In this document: one piece after another, positions 16,136 to 24,512 of the stretch
Layout of the letters: the number at the start of each line of letters is the position of its first letter
How positions within the stretch are numbered: the stretch's first letter is position 1
NCBI GenBank assembly: GCA_024653305.1
Contig: JANLFW010000006.1
Coordinates: forward strand, 27,524 to 91,523
Origin: Candidatus Acetothermia bacterium
GTDB taxonomy: Bacteria; Bipolaricaulota; Bipolaricaulia; Bipolaricaulales; Bipolaricaulaceae
Reading direction: 5' to 3'
DNA: 64,000 nucleotides
The notes under the pieces: generated by a model
Seen by the model: only the letters and a program-made list of their open reading frames with translations
The model's database searches: none
What the model was told of the DNA's origin: nothing
Made by a program: the position numbers and the translations under genes

Positions 16136-17029
16136 CTATTCGCTTCCGAAGTACACCCGGCCCAAGCTCGCCGGGGCCACGTGGCGCACCCCCCGGCCCC
16201 AGACGAGGAGCACAAGGAGGGTCAAGGCGTACGGGATCATGTCCAAGATGAACGCCGAGATCCCGATCCCCTGGGCCTGGAGCTGGAGCTGGAGCACCAC
16301 TGCTCCCCCGAAGATGAGGGCGCCCACCACCGCCCGGAGGGGATTCCACCGGGAGAAGATCACGAGCGCAATGGCGATGAACCCGCGCCCGGCCGTCATC
16401 CCCTCGCTCCAGGTGCCCGTGATCCCCACCGCGAGGTGGGCCCCGCCCACCGCCGCCAGAAGCCCCGCCAGGGCGGCGGCCGCGTACCGCACGCGGGATG
16501 GCGAAACGCCAGCCGCGTAGGCCGACGCCGGGCTCTCCCCCACCGCCCGCACCCGCAGCCCCCAGCGGGTTCGGTACAAGGTGAACCACATGAGCGGTGC
16601 CAAGAGGAACGCCAGGTACACGAGAAGGTCGTAGCGGAACGTGAGGGACTGGGGGCCGAGGAGCGGGTACTTCGGGAGGGACGGGGCCATCTGCCCCACG
16701 TAGGGCTTCCCGATGAGGGCCGACAGCCCGATCCCGAAGAACATGAGGGCCAGCCCTGCCGCGAGCTGGTGGGCGCTCCGGTGCACGACGAGCCACGCGT
16801 ACACGAGGTTCGCCGCCAGCCCGGTGGCCCCCGCGGCCAGGACCCCCACCCAGGCGTCCCCCGCCAGGCGCGACACGGCAAAGCTCACCGCCCCCCCCAG
16901 AAGCATCAGCCCCTCCAGACCCAGGTTGACCATGCCCGTGCGCTGCTCCACCACCTCACCCACCGTGGGATAGAGGATGGGAGCGGCATAGAGCAAGGTC
17001 CCGGACAGCCACGACAGGAGCCAGCTCAT
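16136..17029 (-). CDS. BMP-type ABC importer permease 2 (system 1)
   Basis: 297-residue polytopic protein with 8-9 hydrophobic segments; BPD_transp_2 family. Diagnostic QRTGMVNLGLEGLMLLGG near residue 30 and GRGFIAIALVIFSRWNPL near residue 220, as in nucleoside permease YufQ/NupC-type subunits. Start ATG 17029 overlaps the stop of permease 1 by 4 nt. An ~80-nt gap containing the ribosome-binding site for the BMP gene follows. Confidence 0.88.
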   Translation of the reverse strand: MSWLLSWLSGTLLYAAPILYPTVGEVVEQRTGMVNLGLEGLMLLGGAVSFAVSRLAGDAWVGVLAAGATGLAANLVYAWLVVHRSAHQLAAGLALMFFGIGLSALIGKPYVGQMAPSLPKYPLLGPQSLTFRYDLLVYLAFLLAPLMWFTLYRTRWGLRVRAVGESPASAYAAGVSPSRVRYAAAALAGLLAAVGGAHLAVGITGTWSEGMTAGRGFIAIALVIFSRWNPLRAVVGALIFGGAVVLQLQLQAQGIGISAFILDMIPYALTLLVLLVWGRGVRHVAPASLGRVYFGSE

Positions 17030-18060
17030 CGCCTCACCCCCTTCCCCAGGGGCTTGGCTAGGACGGTGAACAGGATGAGGGCCATGAGCACGTTGACCGC
17101 CGCGAAGGGGAGCTGTTGCGTGATCTGGAGCGTGAACCCGCTCGCGGCGATCAGGGCCATCAAGAATGCCATGAGGAGAATGCCCACGGGGTTGGCAAAG
17201 GCGAGCCAGTTCACGAGGAACCCCATGAACCCGTAGCCGGGGGAGATGGCCAACTTCAGTCGGCTGTGGATCGCGGCGACCTCGGCAATCCCCGCCAGCC
17301 CCGCCAATGCCCCCCCCAGCGCCATGGCGGCGACCATCCATCCCCCCACGGACAGGCCCAGGCGCCGGGCTGCCTCCGGGTTCCCCCCCACGGTCTTCAG
17401 TTCCAGGCCCCACCGGGTCCGGGCCACGCCGTACCCGTACAGGAGGAGGGCCGCCAGCCCCAAGGCGAACCCCAGGTGCAGCCGGGTCCCCCCCACGAGG
17501 ATCGGGAACCGCGCGGCGGGGGGAATCTCCGCGGTCTGGGGGTAGATGGCGAACTCCGCTGCCCGCCACGGCCCGAACACGAAGTACCCCACGATGAGGG
17601 GGGCAACGTAGTTCAGGAGGAGGGTGGTGATCGTCTCGTTCATCCAGCCCCGGGCGCGCAGCACCCCCGGCACGAGCCCCCACGCCGCCCCACCGGCCAT
17701 TCCCGCCAGGATCACCACGGGCAGGAGGACGGGCCGGGGGAGTCCGCCCAGGTTCAGGGCGGCCCAGGTGCCGACGAGGGCCCCAACCATGAACTGCCCC
17801 TCCGCCCCCACGTTGATCAGCCCAGCCCGGAACGGGATCGCCACCCCCAGCGCGGTGAGGAGAAGGGGGCTCATCCGCACCAGGACCTCCGCGAGGCCCC
17901 GCGGGTTCTGGAGGTTGATGCGCACGATGTCTTGGTAGGCGCGGACGGGGTCCTTTCCCTGGAGCAGGAGGAACAGGCTGAACACCCCAACGATCACCCC
18001 CACCATGACGAGGAGCCTCAGAACAGACCAGCTCAGCCGGGCGTTGAGCCAGCTAGGCAT
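17026..18060 (-). CDS. BMP-type ABC importer permease 1 (system 1)
   Basis: 344 residues, BPD_transp_2 family, long N-terminal helix then about nine membrane segments. Conserved FRAGLINVGAEGQFMVGAL and the cytoplasmic coupling segment GNPEAARRLGLS are present. ATG 18060 overlaps the ATPase gene end. Pairs with the next gene as heterodimeric channel of the importer. Confidence 0.9.
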   Translation of the reverse strand: MPSWLNARLSWSVLRLLVMVGVIVGVFSLFLLLQGKDPVRAYQDIVRINLQNPRGLAEVLVRMSPLLLTALGVAIPFRAGLINVGAEGQFMVGALVGTWAALNLGGLPRPVLLPVVILAGMAGGAAWGLVPGVLRARGWMNETITTLLLNYVAPLIVGYFVFGPWRAAEFAIYPQTAEIPPAARFPILVGGTRLHLGFALGLAALLLYGYGVARTRWGLELKTVGGNPEAARRLGLSVGGWMVAAMALGGALAGLAGIAEVAAIHSRLKLAISPGYGFMGFLVNWLAFANPVGILLMAFLMALIAASGFTLQITQQLPFAAVNVLMALILFTVLAKPLGKGVRR

Positions 18061-19579
18061 GGGCCACCCCCGCCCCGGTCATCGCCCGGCCCACCTCGAC
18101 CAGGCTCGCCTCCTCCGGGGAGAACTCGCCCACGATGCGCCCCCGGAACATCACCACCACGCGATCGCACACGGTGAACAGCTCACTCAGGTCCTCGGAA
18201 ATGAGGAGCACCCCCTTGCCTTGGTCCTTCGCCGCCAGAAACGCCTGACGGACGGCGTTGGCGCTTCGCACGTCCAACCCCCGGGTGGGGTACAGCCCCA
18301 CCACCAGGTGGAAGGAGCGCCCCAGCTCCCGGGCCAGGACCAGCCGCTGGAGGTTCCCTCCGGAGAGGTTCGCGGCGCGGGCCCTGTCCGGGAGGGGGTC
18401 AATCCCCAAGCGGGAAAAGCCCTCCTGGAGGAACCCCCGGGCCCTCGACCAATCCAGGCTCAACCCTCCCCAGCGGCTGAACTGCCTCGGGTCCATGAGG
18501 ACGAGGTTCTCCAGGGTCGAGAACCACGGGACGACCGCCATGGCCAGCGGGTCCTCGGGGATGAACGCCAACCCCCGGCGCACAAGCCTCCCGGTGGGCC
18601 ACCCGGTGACGTCCCGGCCCAGGAACAGCTTCCGCCCGTGGGTGATGCGGACCAGACCGAGGATCGCGTCCCCCAGCTCCCGCTGCCCGTTCCCCGACAC
18701 CCCGGCCACGCCCACGATCTCCCCCGCCCGCACGGAAAGGTTCACCCCGTCCAGGGCGGGGGCCATGCCCACCGGCCACGTGCTCACACCCCGCAGCTCG
18801 AGGATCGCCTCCCCAGGGGGCGGCCCGCCCCCGCGACGCGTCACGTCGGCAAGGCGCTCCCCAAACATCAGGTTCACCAGGCCCTCCTCGGTGACGTCGG
18901 CCGCGGGAACCGTGTCCACCACCCGCCCCCGCCGCATCACGGTGATCCGGTCCGCGCACGCCCGGGCCTCGCGGAGCTTGTGGGTGATGAAGATCAGCGC
19001 ATACCCCCCCTCGCGCAGGCTGGCGAACGTCCTGAACAGGGCCTCGACCTCATGGGGCACGAGGACCTTCGTGGGTTCATCGAACACCAGGACCCGTGCC
19101 TGGGAGAGGAGGAGCTTGAGGAGCTCGACCCGCTGCTGCTGGCCCACGGACAGCTGCCAGACCGGGACATCGGGGTCGAGCTCAAGGTGGTAGCGGCGGC
19201 TCGCCTCGACGACCGCCCGGCGCAGCCGGCGGGGGGGGAGCACCGCCGGGACCCTGGTCATGAACAGGGCCACGTTCTCGGCCACGGTGAGGGCCGGAAG
19301 AAGCGTGAACCCCTGGAACACCATGCCGATCCCCAGCCGCCGGGCATCGCGGGGCGAACGGATGGACACGGGCTGCTCGTCCAGGAACACCGACCCGGAG
19401 TCCGCCCGGTAGAAACCGTACAGGATCTTGACCAGGGTGCTCTTGCCCGCCCCGTTCTCCCCCAGAAGCCCGTGGACCTCCCCTGGGTAGACCTCGAGGC
19501 TCACCCCGTCGTTGGCTACCACGCCGGGAAACCTCTTCGTGATCTGGGACAGCCGCACAACCGGCCGCCGGTCGGTCAT
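18053..19579 (-). CDS. BMP-type ABC importer ATPase, tandem ABC (system 1)
   Basis: 508 residues with two nucleotide-binding domains, as in YufO/NupO and RbsA. Domain 1: Walker A GENGAGKST (~res 41), signature LSVGQQQRVE, Walker B VLVFDEPTKVL, in which Lys replaces the usual Ala. Domain 2: degenerate Walker A region GVSGNGQRELGD, signature LSGGNLQR and a degenerate Walker B VVGLYPTRGLD, normal for this family, leaving one main hydrolytic site. ATG 19579 has AAGGGGGG just upstream. A palindromic operator candidate lies 84 nt upstream. Confidence 0.9.
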   Translation of the reverse strand: MTDRRPVVRLSQITKRFPGVVANDGVSLEVYPGEVHGLLGENGAGKSTLVKILYGFYRADSGSVFLDEQPVSIRSPRDARRLGIGMVFQGFTLLPALTVAENVALFMTRVPAVLPPRRLRRAVVEASRRYHLELDPDVPVWQLSVGQQQRVELLKLLLSQARVLVFDEPTKVLVPHEVEALFRTFASLREGGYALIFITHKLREARACADRITVMRRGRVVDTVPAADVTEEGLVNLMFGERLADVTRRGGGPPPGEAILELRGVSTWPVGMAPALDGVNLSVRAGEIVGVAGVSGNGQRELGDAILGLVRITHGRKLFLGRDVTGWPTGRLVRRGLAFIPEDPLAMAVVPWFSTLENLVLMDPRQFSRWGGLSLDWSRARGFLQEGFSRLGIDPLPDRARAANLSGGNLQRLVLARELGRSFHLVVGLYPTRGLDVRSANAVRQAFLAAKDQGKGVLLISEDLSELFTVCDRVVVMFRGRIVGEFSPEEASLVEVGRAMTGAGVAHA

Positions 19580-19663
19580 CGCCCCCCCTTGGGACACGGC
19601 GATTCTCCTGGCACGAACACCCCTGCCCCAGGGCACAGGGGCGACAAGCCTCCCCAAACCACC

Positions 19664-19680
19664 TTGTCACTTAGTGACAA
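19664..19680. promoter_or_regulatory. 17-nt perfect palindrome, operator candidate
   Basis: TTGTCAC-TTA-GTGACAA, overlapping the pucR stop codon and 84 nt upstream of the importer ATPase start. Perfect dyad with 7-nt arms. Its place between a regulator and its likely target operon makes a transcription-factor site more likely than a terminator, as there is no U-tract. Confidence 0.5.
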
Positions 19681-21346
19681 CCTCGGGGAAGGCCAGGGGG
19701 AGCAGGTGGAGGGAGATCTCGAGGGCGAGGCGGGTGGAAGGATCTTCAAGGGCGGGGCCGAGGAGCTCCTGGAGGCGGCGCAGCCGGTACCGGGCGGTGT
19801 TGTAGTGGATGCCCAGGGCGTGGGCGGTCTGGCGGAGGTTCTGCCCATGTTCGAGGTACGCGCGCAGAGTGCCCAAAAGGGCAGCGGACCGCTTCGCGCG
19901 CAGAACCGGCCCCAGGGACTCCCGACAGAAGCTGGCCAGGTCCTCCCGGGACTGCACCCCGGACAGGAGGCGGAACAGGCCCAGCTCCTCGTAGCAAGTC
20001 ACCGTCCCCTTCCCCTTCGGCTGGACGAGCCTCCCCAGCTCGAGGCTTTGCATCGCAGCCCGGTAGCCTTCGGCGAACCCCTCCACCGTCGTGGTCAACG
20101 GTCCTACCCCCATGGACACGGAGTGGGGAGGGTTCTCGGTCCCCACGCGCTGGCATACCTCCCGCAGGGCCTGCGCGATCGCCGCCCGGTCGGTGCGGAG
20201 CCCGCCCACCGGGAACAAGGCCACCAGCCGCGTCCCCAGGCGCCAGAACACGGCCCTGGGGTTCAGGGTGCGGACGTACCGGCGCGCCAGGTGCAGACTC
20301 GTGTCAATCGCGCTCCGGCTGCGGTCCTCCCCGTGCGCGAGCACCTCTCCCAGGGGAAGGTCCGGGGCGGCCACCACCACGTAGAACGGCGGGTCCAGGG
20401 AGAGGCCCATCTGGCGCGCCAGGTTCACGGCCCGGGCCCCGGCCCCCGGGGCAAGCAGCGCCTCGAGGACCTCGTGTTGGAACTGCTGCTCCACCTGGCT
20501 CAGGGCCCGCAGCTCCATCATCTTGAGGGCCGCCACGGTGGCCCCATGGTCCAGGGCCACCCGCACGGCGTAGGGGACCGAGGGGGAAAGGGCCCCTCCC
20601 ACCAGGATGTAGCCAAGGGCCATCGTGCTGGCGTGGATCGGATGGGCCACGATGGTCTGCCTCCCCCGGGGCCCAGCGACCTCCCACACCTCCGCCCCCT
20701 CCCACCCCAGCTCCGCCGGTGCCGCAGGGGGGAGATCCTCCCGCAAGTACAGGTCCCCCGACGGGTCGCGCACGAGGATCTCCCCCTCCCCAAACGGGGC
20801 GCTCTGCCCAAGCACGCGCCGAAACCGGTCGATCACCGCCACGGGGTGACCCACGGCCTCCGCGATGAGGCGGGCGATCTCCGCGAAGCTCCCCCCACGC
20901 AGCACGAGGTCCAGGAACCGGCGCAGAAGGGACTCCGACTGCCGCAGCTCACTCGCCTGGATGTGGAGGATGCGGCTCGTGAGGGGCTGGATGATGTCGA
21001 TGAACGAGACCTTGGGGGGCAGCTCGATGAGGGGGAAGTCAAGGCGGTCCGCAACCTCGATCATCTCGGGGGGAATGCGATCCACGTAGCTTCCGGGGGT
21101 GATGGCAAGGCCCACCAGGCCCTTGGCGGCCAGCTGGGGGACGAGCTCCGCCAGCGCTTCGGGGTTGTCCCGCAGGGGGTACAGCGTGGTGACGAGGAGC
21201 TCGCCGGGACGGACCCACTCCAGGATGTCCGGCACCTCCATCACGTTCACCGACTCCACGACCCGGTCCAGACCCCCCTCGCCGGCGAGGACCCTCGCCC
21301 GGCGCAGGGGTTCGGCGAGTTGGAGACCTTCGCGGAGCGTGAGCAT
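19667..21346 (-). CDS. PucR-family transcriptional regulator
   Basis: 559 residues. N-terminal PucR domain (MLTLREGLQLAEPLRRARVLAGEGGLDR and PGELLVTTLYPL, VGLAITPGSYVDRIP), a central GAF-like region, and a C-terminal PucR-type HTH: AYLEHGQNLRQTAHALGIHYNTARYRLRRLQELLG. Family members control purine and ureide catabolism. ATG 21346 fits the family start; there is no good Shine-Dalgarno. It precedes the BMP importer and the AllFGH-like genes on the same strand, so it probably controls them in response to a purine-derived ligand. Confidence 0.9.
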   Translation of the reverse strand: MLTLREGLQLAEPLRRARVLAGEGGLDRVVESVNVMEVPDILEWVRPGELLVTTLYPLRDNPEALAELVPQLAAKGLVGLAITPGSYVDRIPPEMIEVADRLDFPLIELPPKVSFIDIIQPLTSRILHIQASELRQSESLLRRFLDLVLRGGSFAEIARLIAEAVGHPVAVIDRFRRVLGQSAPFGEGEILVRDPSGDLYLREDLPPAAPAELGWEGAEVWEVAGPRGRQTIVAHPIHASTMALGYILVGGALSPSVPYAVRVALDHGATVAALKMMELRALSQVEQQFQHEVLEALLAPGAGARAVNLARQMGLSLDPPFYVVVAAPDLPLGEVLAHGEDRSRSAIDTSLHLARRYVRTLNPRAVFWRLGTRLVALFPVGGLRTDRAAIAQALREVCQRVGTENPPHSVSMGVGPLTTTVEGFAEGYRAAMQSLELGRLVQPKGKGTVTCYEELGLFRLLSGVQSREDLASFCRESLGPVLRAKRSAALLGTLRAYLEHGQNLRQTAHALGIHYNTARYRLRRLQELLGPALEDPSTRLALEISLHLLPLAFPEVVTK

Positions 21347-21358
21347 CGGTGAAGGGGG

Positions 21359-21432
21359 TAGAGGCGAGCGGGATCGAACCGCCGACCTTCGGCTTGCAAA
21401 GCCGACGCTCTCCCAAGCTGAGCTACGCCCCC
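21359..21432 (-). tRNA. tRNA-Ala (UGC)
   Basis: Minus-strand cloverleaf: acceptor GGGGGCG pairing with CGCCTCT (two G-U pairs), D-arm TAGCTCAGCTTGGGAGAGC, anticodon stem TCGGC/GCCGA with loop TTTGCAA (anticodon TGC), T-arm GGTTCGATCCC. Discriminator A at 21359; CCA not encoded. It lies just upstream of pucR on the same strand. Confidence 0.95.
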
Positions 21433-21512
21433 AGTCCGTTTCGGACGGGAACCCGAAACGGCGCTGGGTTATACAGAGGCGCGGGGGGGGTGTCAAGGCC
21501 CGACAAGGGGCT

Positions 21513-21541
21513 TTGCGCTCCGCTTGCCCCATGGCTATAGT
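21513..21541 (+). promoter_or_regulatory. promoter of the glmU-like remnant
   Basis: TTGCGC (21513-21518), a 17-nt spacer, TATAGT (21536-21541), and an ATG 11 nt later at 21553. The promoter is intact although the gene is broken. Confidence 0.6.
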
Positions 21542-21552
21542 CGAAACGGCCG

Positions 21553-22376
21553 ATGGACGACTCGCTCGATGTCGTGGTCCTGGCGGCGGGGAAGGGGACG
21601 CGGATGCGCTCCCGCCGCCCCAAGGTCCTCCACCCCCTGGCCGGGCTCCCCCTCCTGGAACACGTCCTGCGCGCGGCGTTCTCCCTCTGCCCCCGGCGCG
21701 TGGTGGTCGTCGTCGGCCACGGGGCAGACGAGGTGCGGGAGGCGTTCTCCGCGCGGGGAGTGAGGTTCGTGGACCAGGGAGAGCCCCGCGGCACCGGCCA
21801 CGCAGTCCTCTCCGCCCAGGCGGAGGTGAGCGCCCAGAGGTTCCTCGTCCTCCCGGGGGACGTCCCCCTTGTCCCCCCGGAGGCCCTGCGGGCGCTCCTC
21901 CGCTGCCACCGGGAGCGGCGAGCCACGGTCTCGCTCCTCACGGCGAGTCCCCCTGACCCGGGCCCGTACGGCCGAGTGGTCCGCACGGAGGACGGAAGGC
22001 CCGTGCGGGTCGTCGAGGCCGCGGATGCAAGCCCGGCGGAGCTTTCGGTCGGGGAGGTGAACTCCGGGATCTGGTGCCTGGAGAACGTCCCGGACCTGTG
22101 GCGGGCGCTGGCCGCCCTGTCCACCGCCAACGCCAAGGGCGAGCTCTACCTCACCGACCTCGTGGCCCACTTCGCCCCGGCCGGGAGGGCCGCGGCCCTC
22201 CGTTGGCCCTGCCCCGACGACCTGCGGGCGAGGACACGGTCCTCCTCCCCGGGACCCACCTCCTGGGCCGGACCGCGCTCGGGCGGGAGTGCACGGTCGG
22301 CCCGGGGGCGTTCATCGGGACCAACGCTTCCCTCGTCGCCCCGATCCACATCGGGGAGGGCGAGGTGGTGGGCAGC
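21553..22376 (+). pseudogene. second GlmU-like uridyltransferase/acetyltransferase, internally deleted
   Basis: The nucleotidyltransferase half is intact: LDVVVLAAGKGTRMRSRRPKVLHPLAG, DQGEPRGTGHAVL, LPGDVPLVPP, EVNSGIWCLEN. After RWPCPDD (about 22218) the frame changes and only two pieces of the left-handed beta-helix half remain: EDTVLLPGTHLLGRTALG...VGPGA joined to FIGTNASLVAPIHIGEGEVVG. Compared with the intact glmU at 45.7 kb, ~50 residues around the linker and ~95 residues between two GPGA repeats are gone, plus the C-terminus. It then runs tail-to-tail into a decayed HAD-HD gene. Confidence 0.85.
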
Positions 22377-22847
22377 CACGGCCAGGGAATGCCGGACCAC
22401 GCTCGCGGGCACACCGTGTTCGGCCAGAAGCTCCAAGCATGTGTGGAGATCCGGCAGGCGCAGATCCGAAAGCGCGGCGGGCAGGGTGGCCATGTCCCGG
22501 ATCTCGGCGTCGTGCAGCGGATGAACGCACGGGCACGGATCGCCGGAGGGGTTGAACCAAATCGCCCAGAGTCCGGCCTGCTTGGCCCCGGCGACGTCGG
22601 TGGCCTACCCGTCACCGACCATTGCCGCCTCGGCCGGAGGGCAGTTGAGCCGCGCGAGCACGGCGTGGAAGAACGCGGGGTCGGGCTTCGCTGCCCCGAG
22701 GTCGCGGGCGGTGACCACAACGTCGAGGTAGCGGTCCAGATGAACGCGGGCCAGGGCCTGGCGAACCATCCCTGGGAGTTCCCGCATCACCGTGCCCCCC
22801 CAGTCGAAGCACACCGCGTGGACGACGTTTGTTCGCGATCCGTTCAA
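22357..22847 (-). pseudogene. decayed HAD-HD fusion, paralogue of the 6.6-7.6 kb gene
   Basis: Minus-strand remnants: VCFDWGGTVMREL (HAD motif I), then a deletion of about 25 residues, LDRYLDVVVTARDLGAAKPDPAFFH, MVGDG followed by an in-frame TAG where the intact copy has a Tyr (TAC to TAG), GAKQAGLWAIWFNPSGDPCPC, and finally the first HD helix VRHSLAVAAHHLA, where the sequence stops at the glmU-remnant junction. Original TTG start at 22847 with GGAGG seven nt upstream. The HDxxxK half of the HD site is lost. Confidence 0.85.
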
Positions 22848-22946
22848 CGTTGGTCCTCCGGGCGGCGAGTGTATCCCCCGCTCGCCCAACCATGGGTTTG
22901 CGCAAAGGAGAACTCCGGCGACGGAACCGGGCCTTGGCCTCCGGGC

Positions 22947-23141
22947 TCATCTTCTCCGTGGCGTAATCGCCACCGGCACCGCCCGCCTATACTTGGCCGG
23001 CGACGTGCGCCAGTCGCCCATCACCCCGTACGGGTCGTGCCCTTCCTTGAAGTAGCGGGCGGCGACCTGCGGGTCGGCGTGGGCAGCGCAGAACGCGTGG
23101 ATCTCGGCGAGGAGCTCCTCCAATGCTGCACGGTTGGTCAC
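22947..23141 (-). pseudogene. AlkD-like DNA alkylation repair protein, N-terminal fragment
   Basis: 64 codons from GTG 23141 (overlapping the GNAT remnant's TGA). The first part, LEELLAEIHAFCAAHADPQVAARYFKEGHDPYGV, resembles the start of AlkD-type HEAT-repeat glycosylase homologues; the rest (DWRTSPAKYRRAV...) is unlike the family. Probably a gene cut off by deletion. Similarity is from memory and short, so moderate confidence. Confidence 0.5.
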
Positions 23142-23590
23142 GTCTTTTCCCCGATGTAGTACCGCATGATGGGCCGGATCGGCGACCATCGGTGGACCTC
23201 GACGAACCCGGCCCCCTGGAACGTGGCCGCCGGGCTGGTGAACACAAACGCCCCGGGCAGCCCAGCCTTGTCCATCGGGTATCCCTCCACGATCCGCGCC
23301 CCGCGGGACGCGGCCAACGCCACTGCCGCCTTGAGGAGAGGCACCGTGATCCCCGGCGCCGGAACTGCTTGGCCACAAAGAAGCACACCACCGACCACAC
23401 CGGCTGATCGTCCACCCGCTTCAGGGTCCGGGCCCGGTCCAGGGCCGGGTACCGCTCCCGTGGTCCCACCGCGCACCACGCCGCGGGCTTTCCGCCGGCG
23501 TAGGCGAGGATCCCCGGGACCTCGCCCGAGTCCACGATCCGCTTTAGAGCGGCCTTGTTTCCCGCGCCCTTTTGCTGCACGAACTCCGAC
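23138..23590 (-). pseudogene. GNAT acetyltransferase, frameshifted and 5'-truncated
   Basis: Recognisable GNAT-like sequence EFVQQKGAGNKAALKRIVDSG, AYAGGKPAAWCAVGPRERYPALDR, VDDQPVWSVVCFFVAKQFRRRG, then the frame changes at about 23357 and resumes GITVPLLKAAVALAASRGARIVEGYP...FQGAGFVEVHRWSPIRPIMRY. One missing G in a G-run (GGGG for GGGGG) accounts for the shift. The first ~40 residues are absent upstream of EFVQQ. The remnant diverges from the nucleoside phosphorylase gene. Confidence 0.8.
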
Positions 23591-23702
23591 CGGGGTCGTG
23601 CGGCAGGCCGGGGGTCAATCCCGCGGGGAGCATCGGCTTCCGAAGAACGATGGGACCGAAGCAGGCGCACATCGGACTGCGTTTCGGTATACTCAGGGCG
23701 CC

Positions 23703-24512
23703 ATGGTGCAGCCGCGACTCCCAACCCTCGGCATCGCCCCCGGCGACCTTCCCCCGTACGCGCTCCTGCCCGGCGATCCGGCCCGCGCCGCGCGCATCGC
23801 GGCGCGGCTGGATGGGGCGGAAGAAGTGGCCAAGAACCGCGAGTTCCACGCCTACCGCGGCACCTGGCGGGGCCTGCCGGTGGGTGTGGTCTCCACCGGG
23901 GTCGGCGCCCCCGGGGCGGCGATCTGCGTCGAGGAGGCGATCCGCGCCGGGGCCAAGGTCCTGATCCGGGTGGGGACCGCGGGGTCGCTCCAGGATCGCG
24001 TGCGGGATGGTGACCTGGTCGTAGCCCTCGGCGCGGTGCGGGCGGAGGGGACCACGCCGCGGCTCCTGCCCGTGGAGTTCCCGGCCTTGAGCGATCCGGA
24101 CGTGGCCGCCGCCCTTTGGGAGTTGTCTGGGGAACGCGGCCTTCCTGTCCATCGCGGCGTGGTCGTCACCCTCGACGCGTTCTACCGCGGGGTCCTGGAC
24201 CTTGGGCTGGACACGTTCTCCCGGAGTGGGGCCCTGGCGGTGGAGATGGAGTGCGCGGCCGTGTTCTGCGTGGCTGCCCTGCGCGGGGTCCGGGCCGGGG
24301 CCATTCTCGCCATCGATGGGGACGCCCGCCGGGCCACACTCGGCGACTATAATCCCCATCGGGACACCGTCCGGCAGGCCATCGATCGGGAGATCGGGGT
24401 GGCCCTGGAGGCGCTCCTCAAGATCGGTGGGGGGAAGGAGGTGGGAAAGGGGCGTAGGCGATCTTCCCTAGCTCACACCTTGAAAGGAGGACCAACAAGG
24501 AGGAAGGAATGA
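23703..24512 (+). CDS. nucleoside phosphorylase (DeoD/Udp family)
   Basis: 269 residues. Phosphorolysis of purine nucleosides or uridine: phosphate-site GDPARAARIAARLDG, NREFHAYRGTW, VSTGVGAPGAAICVEE, RVGTAGSL, and the ribose-binding EMECAA near residue 182. The substrate (purine versus uridine) cannot be decided by eye. The C-terminus is extended by ~30 basic residues, rich in Arg and Lys. TATACT lies 9 nt before ATG 23703 but I see no good -35. Its stop overlaps the 5'-nucleotidase start (ATGA), so it is coupled to that secreted enzyme and likely handles the imported nucleoside. Confidence 0.85.
   Translation: MVQPRLPTLGIAPGDLPPYALLPGDPARAARIAARLDGAEEVAKNREFHAYRGTWRGLPVGVVSTGVGAPGAAICVEEAIRAGAKVLIRVGTAGSLQDRVRDGDLVVALGAVRAEGTTPRLLPVEFPALSDPDVAAALWELSGERGLPVHRGVVVTLDAFYRGVLDLGLDTFSRSGALAVEMECAAVFCVAALRGVRAGAILAIDGDARRATLGDYNPHRDTVRQAIDREIGVALEALLKIGGGKEVGKGRRRSSLAHTLKGGPTRRKE

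Noticed and set aside
18005..21352. A 1115-codon open frame on the plus strand opposite the ABC importer and pucR
   Set aside because: Proline/arginine/histidine-rich translation typical of antisense frames in high-GC DNA; the minus-strand genes are fully conserved.
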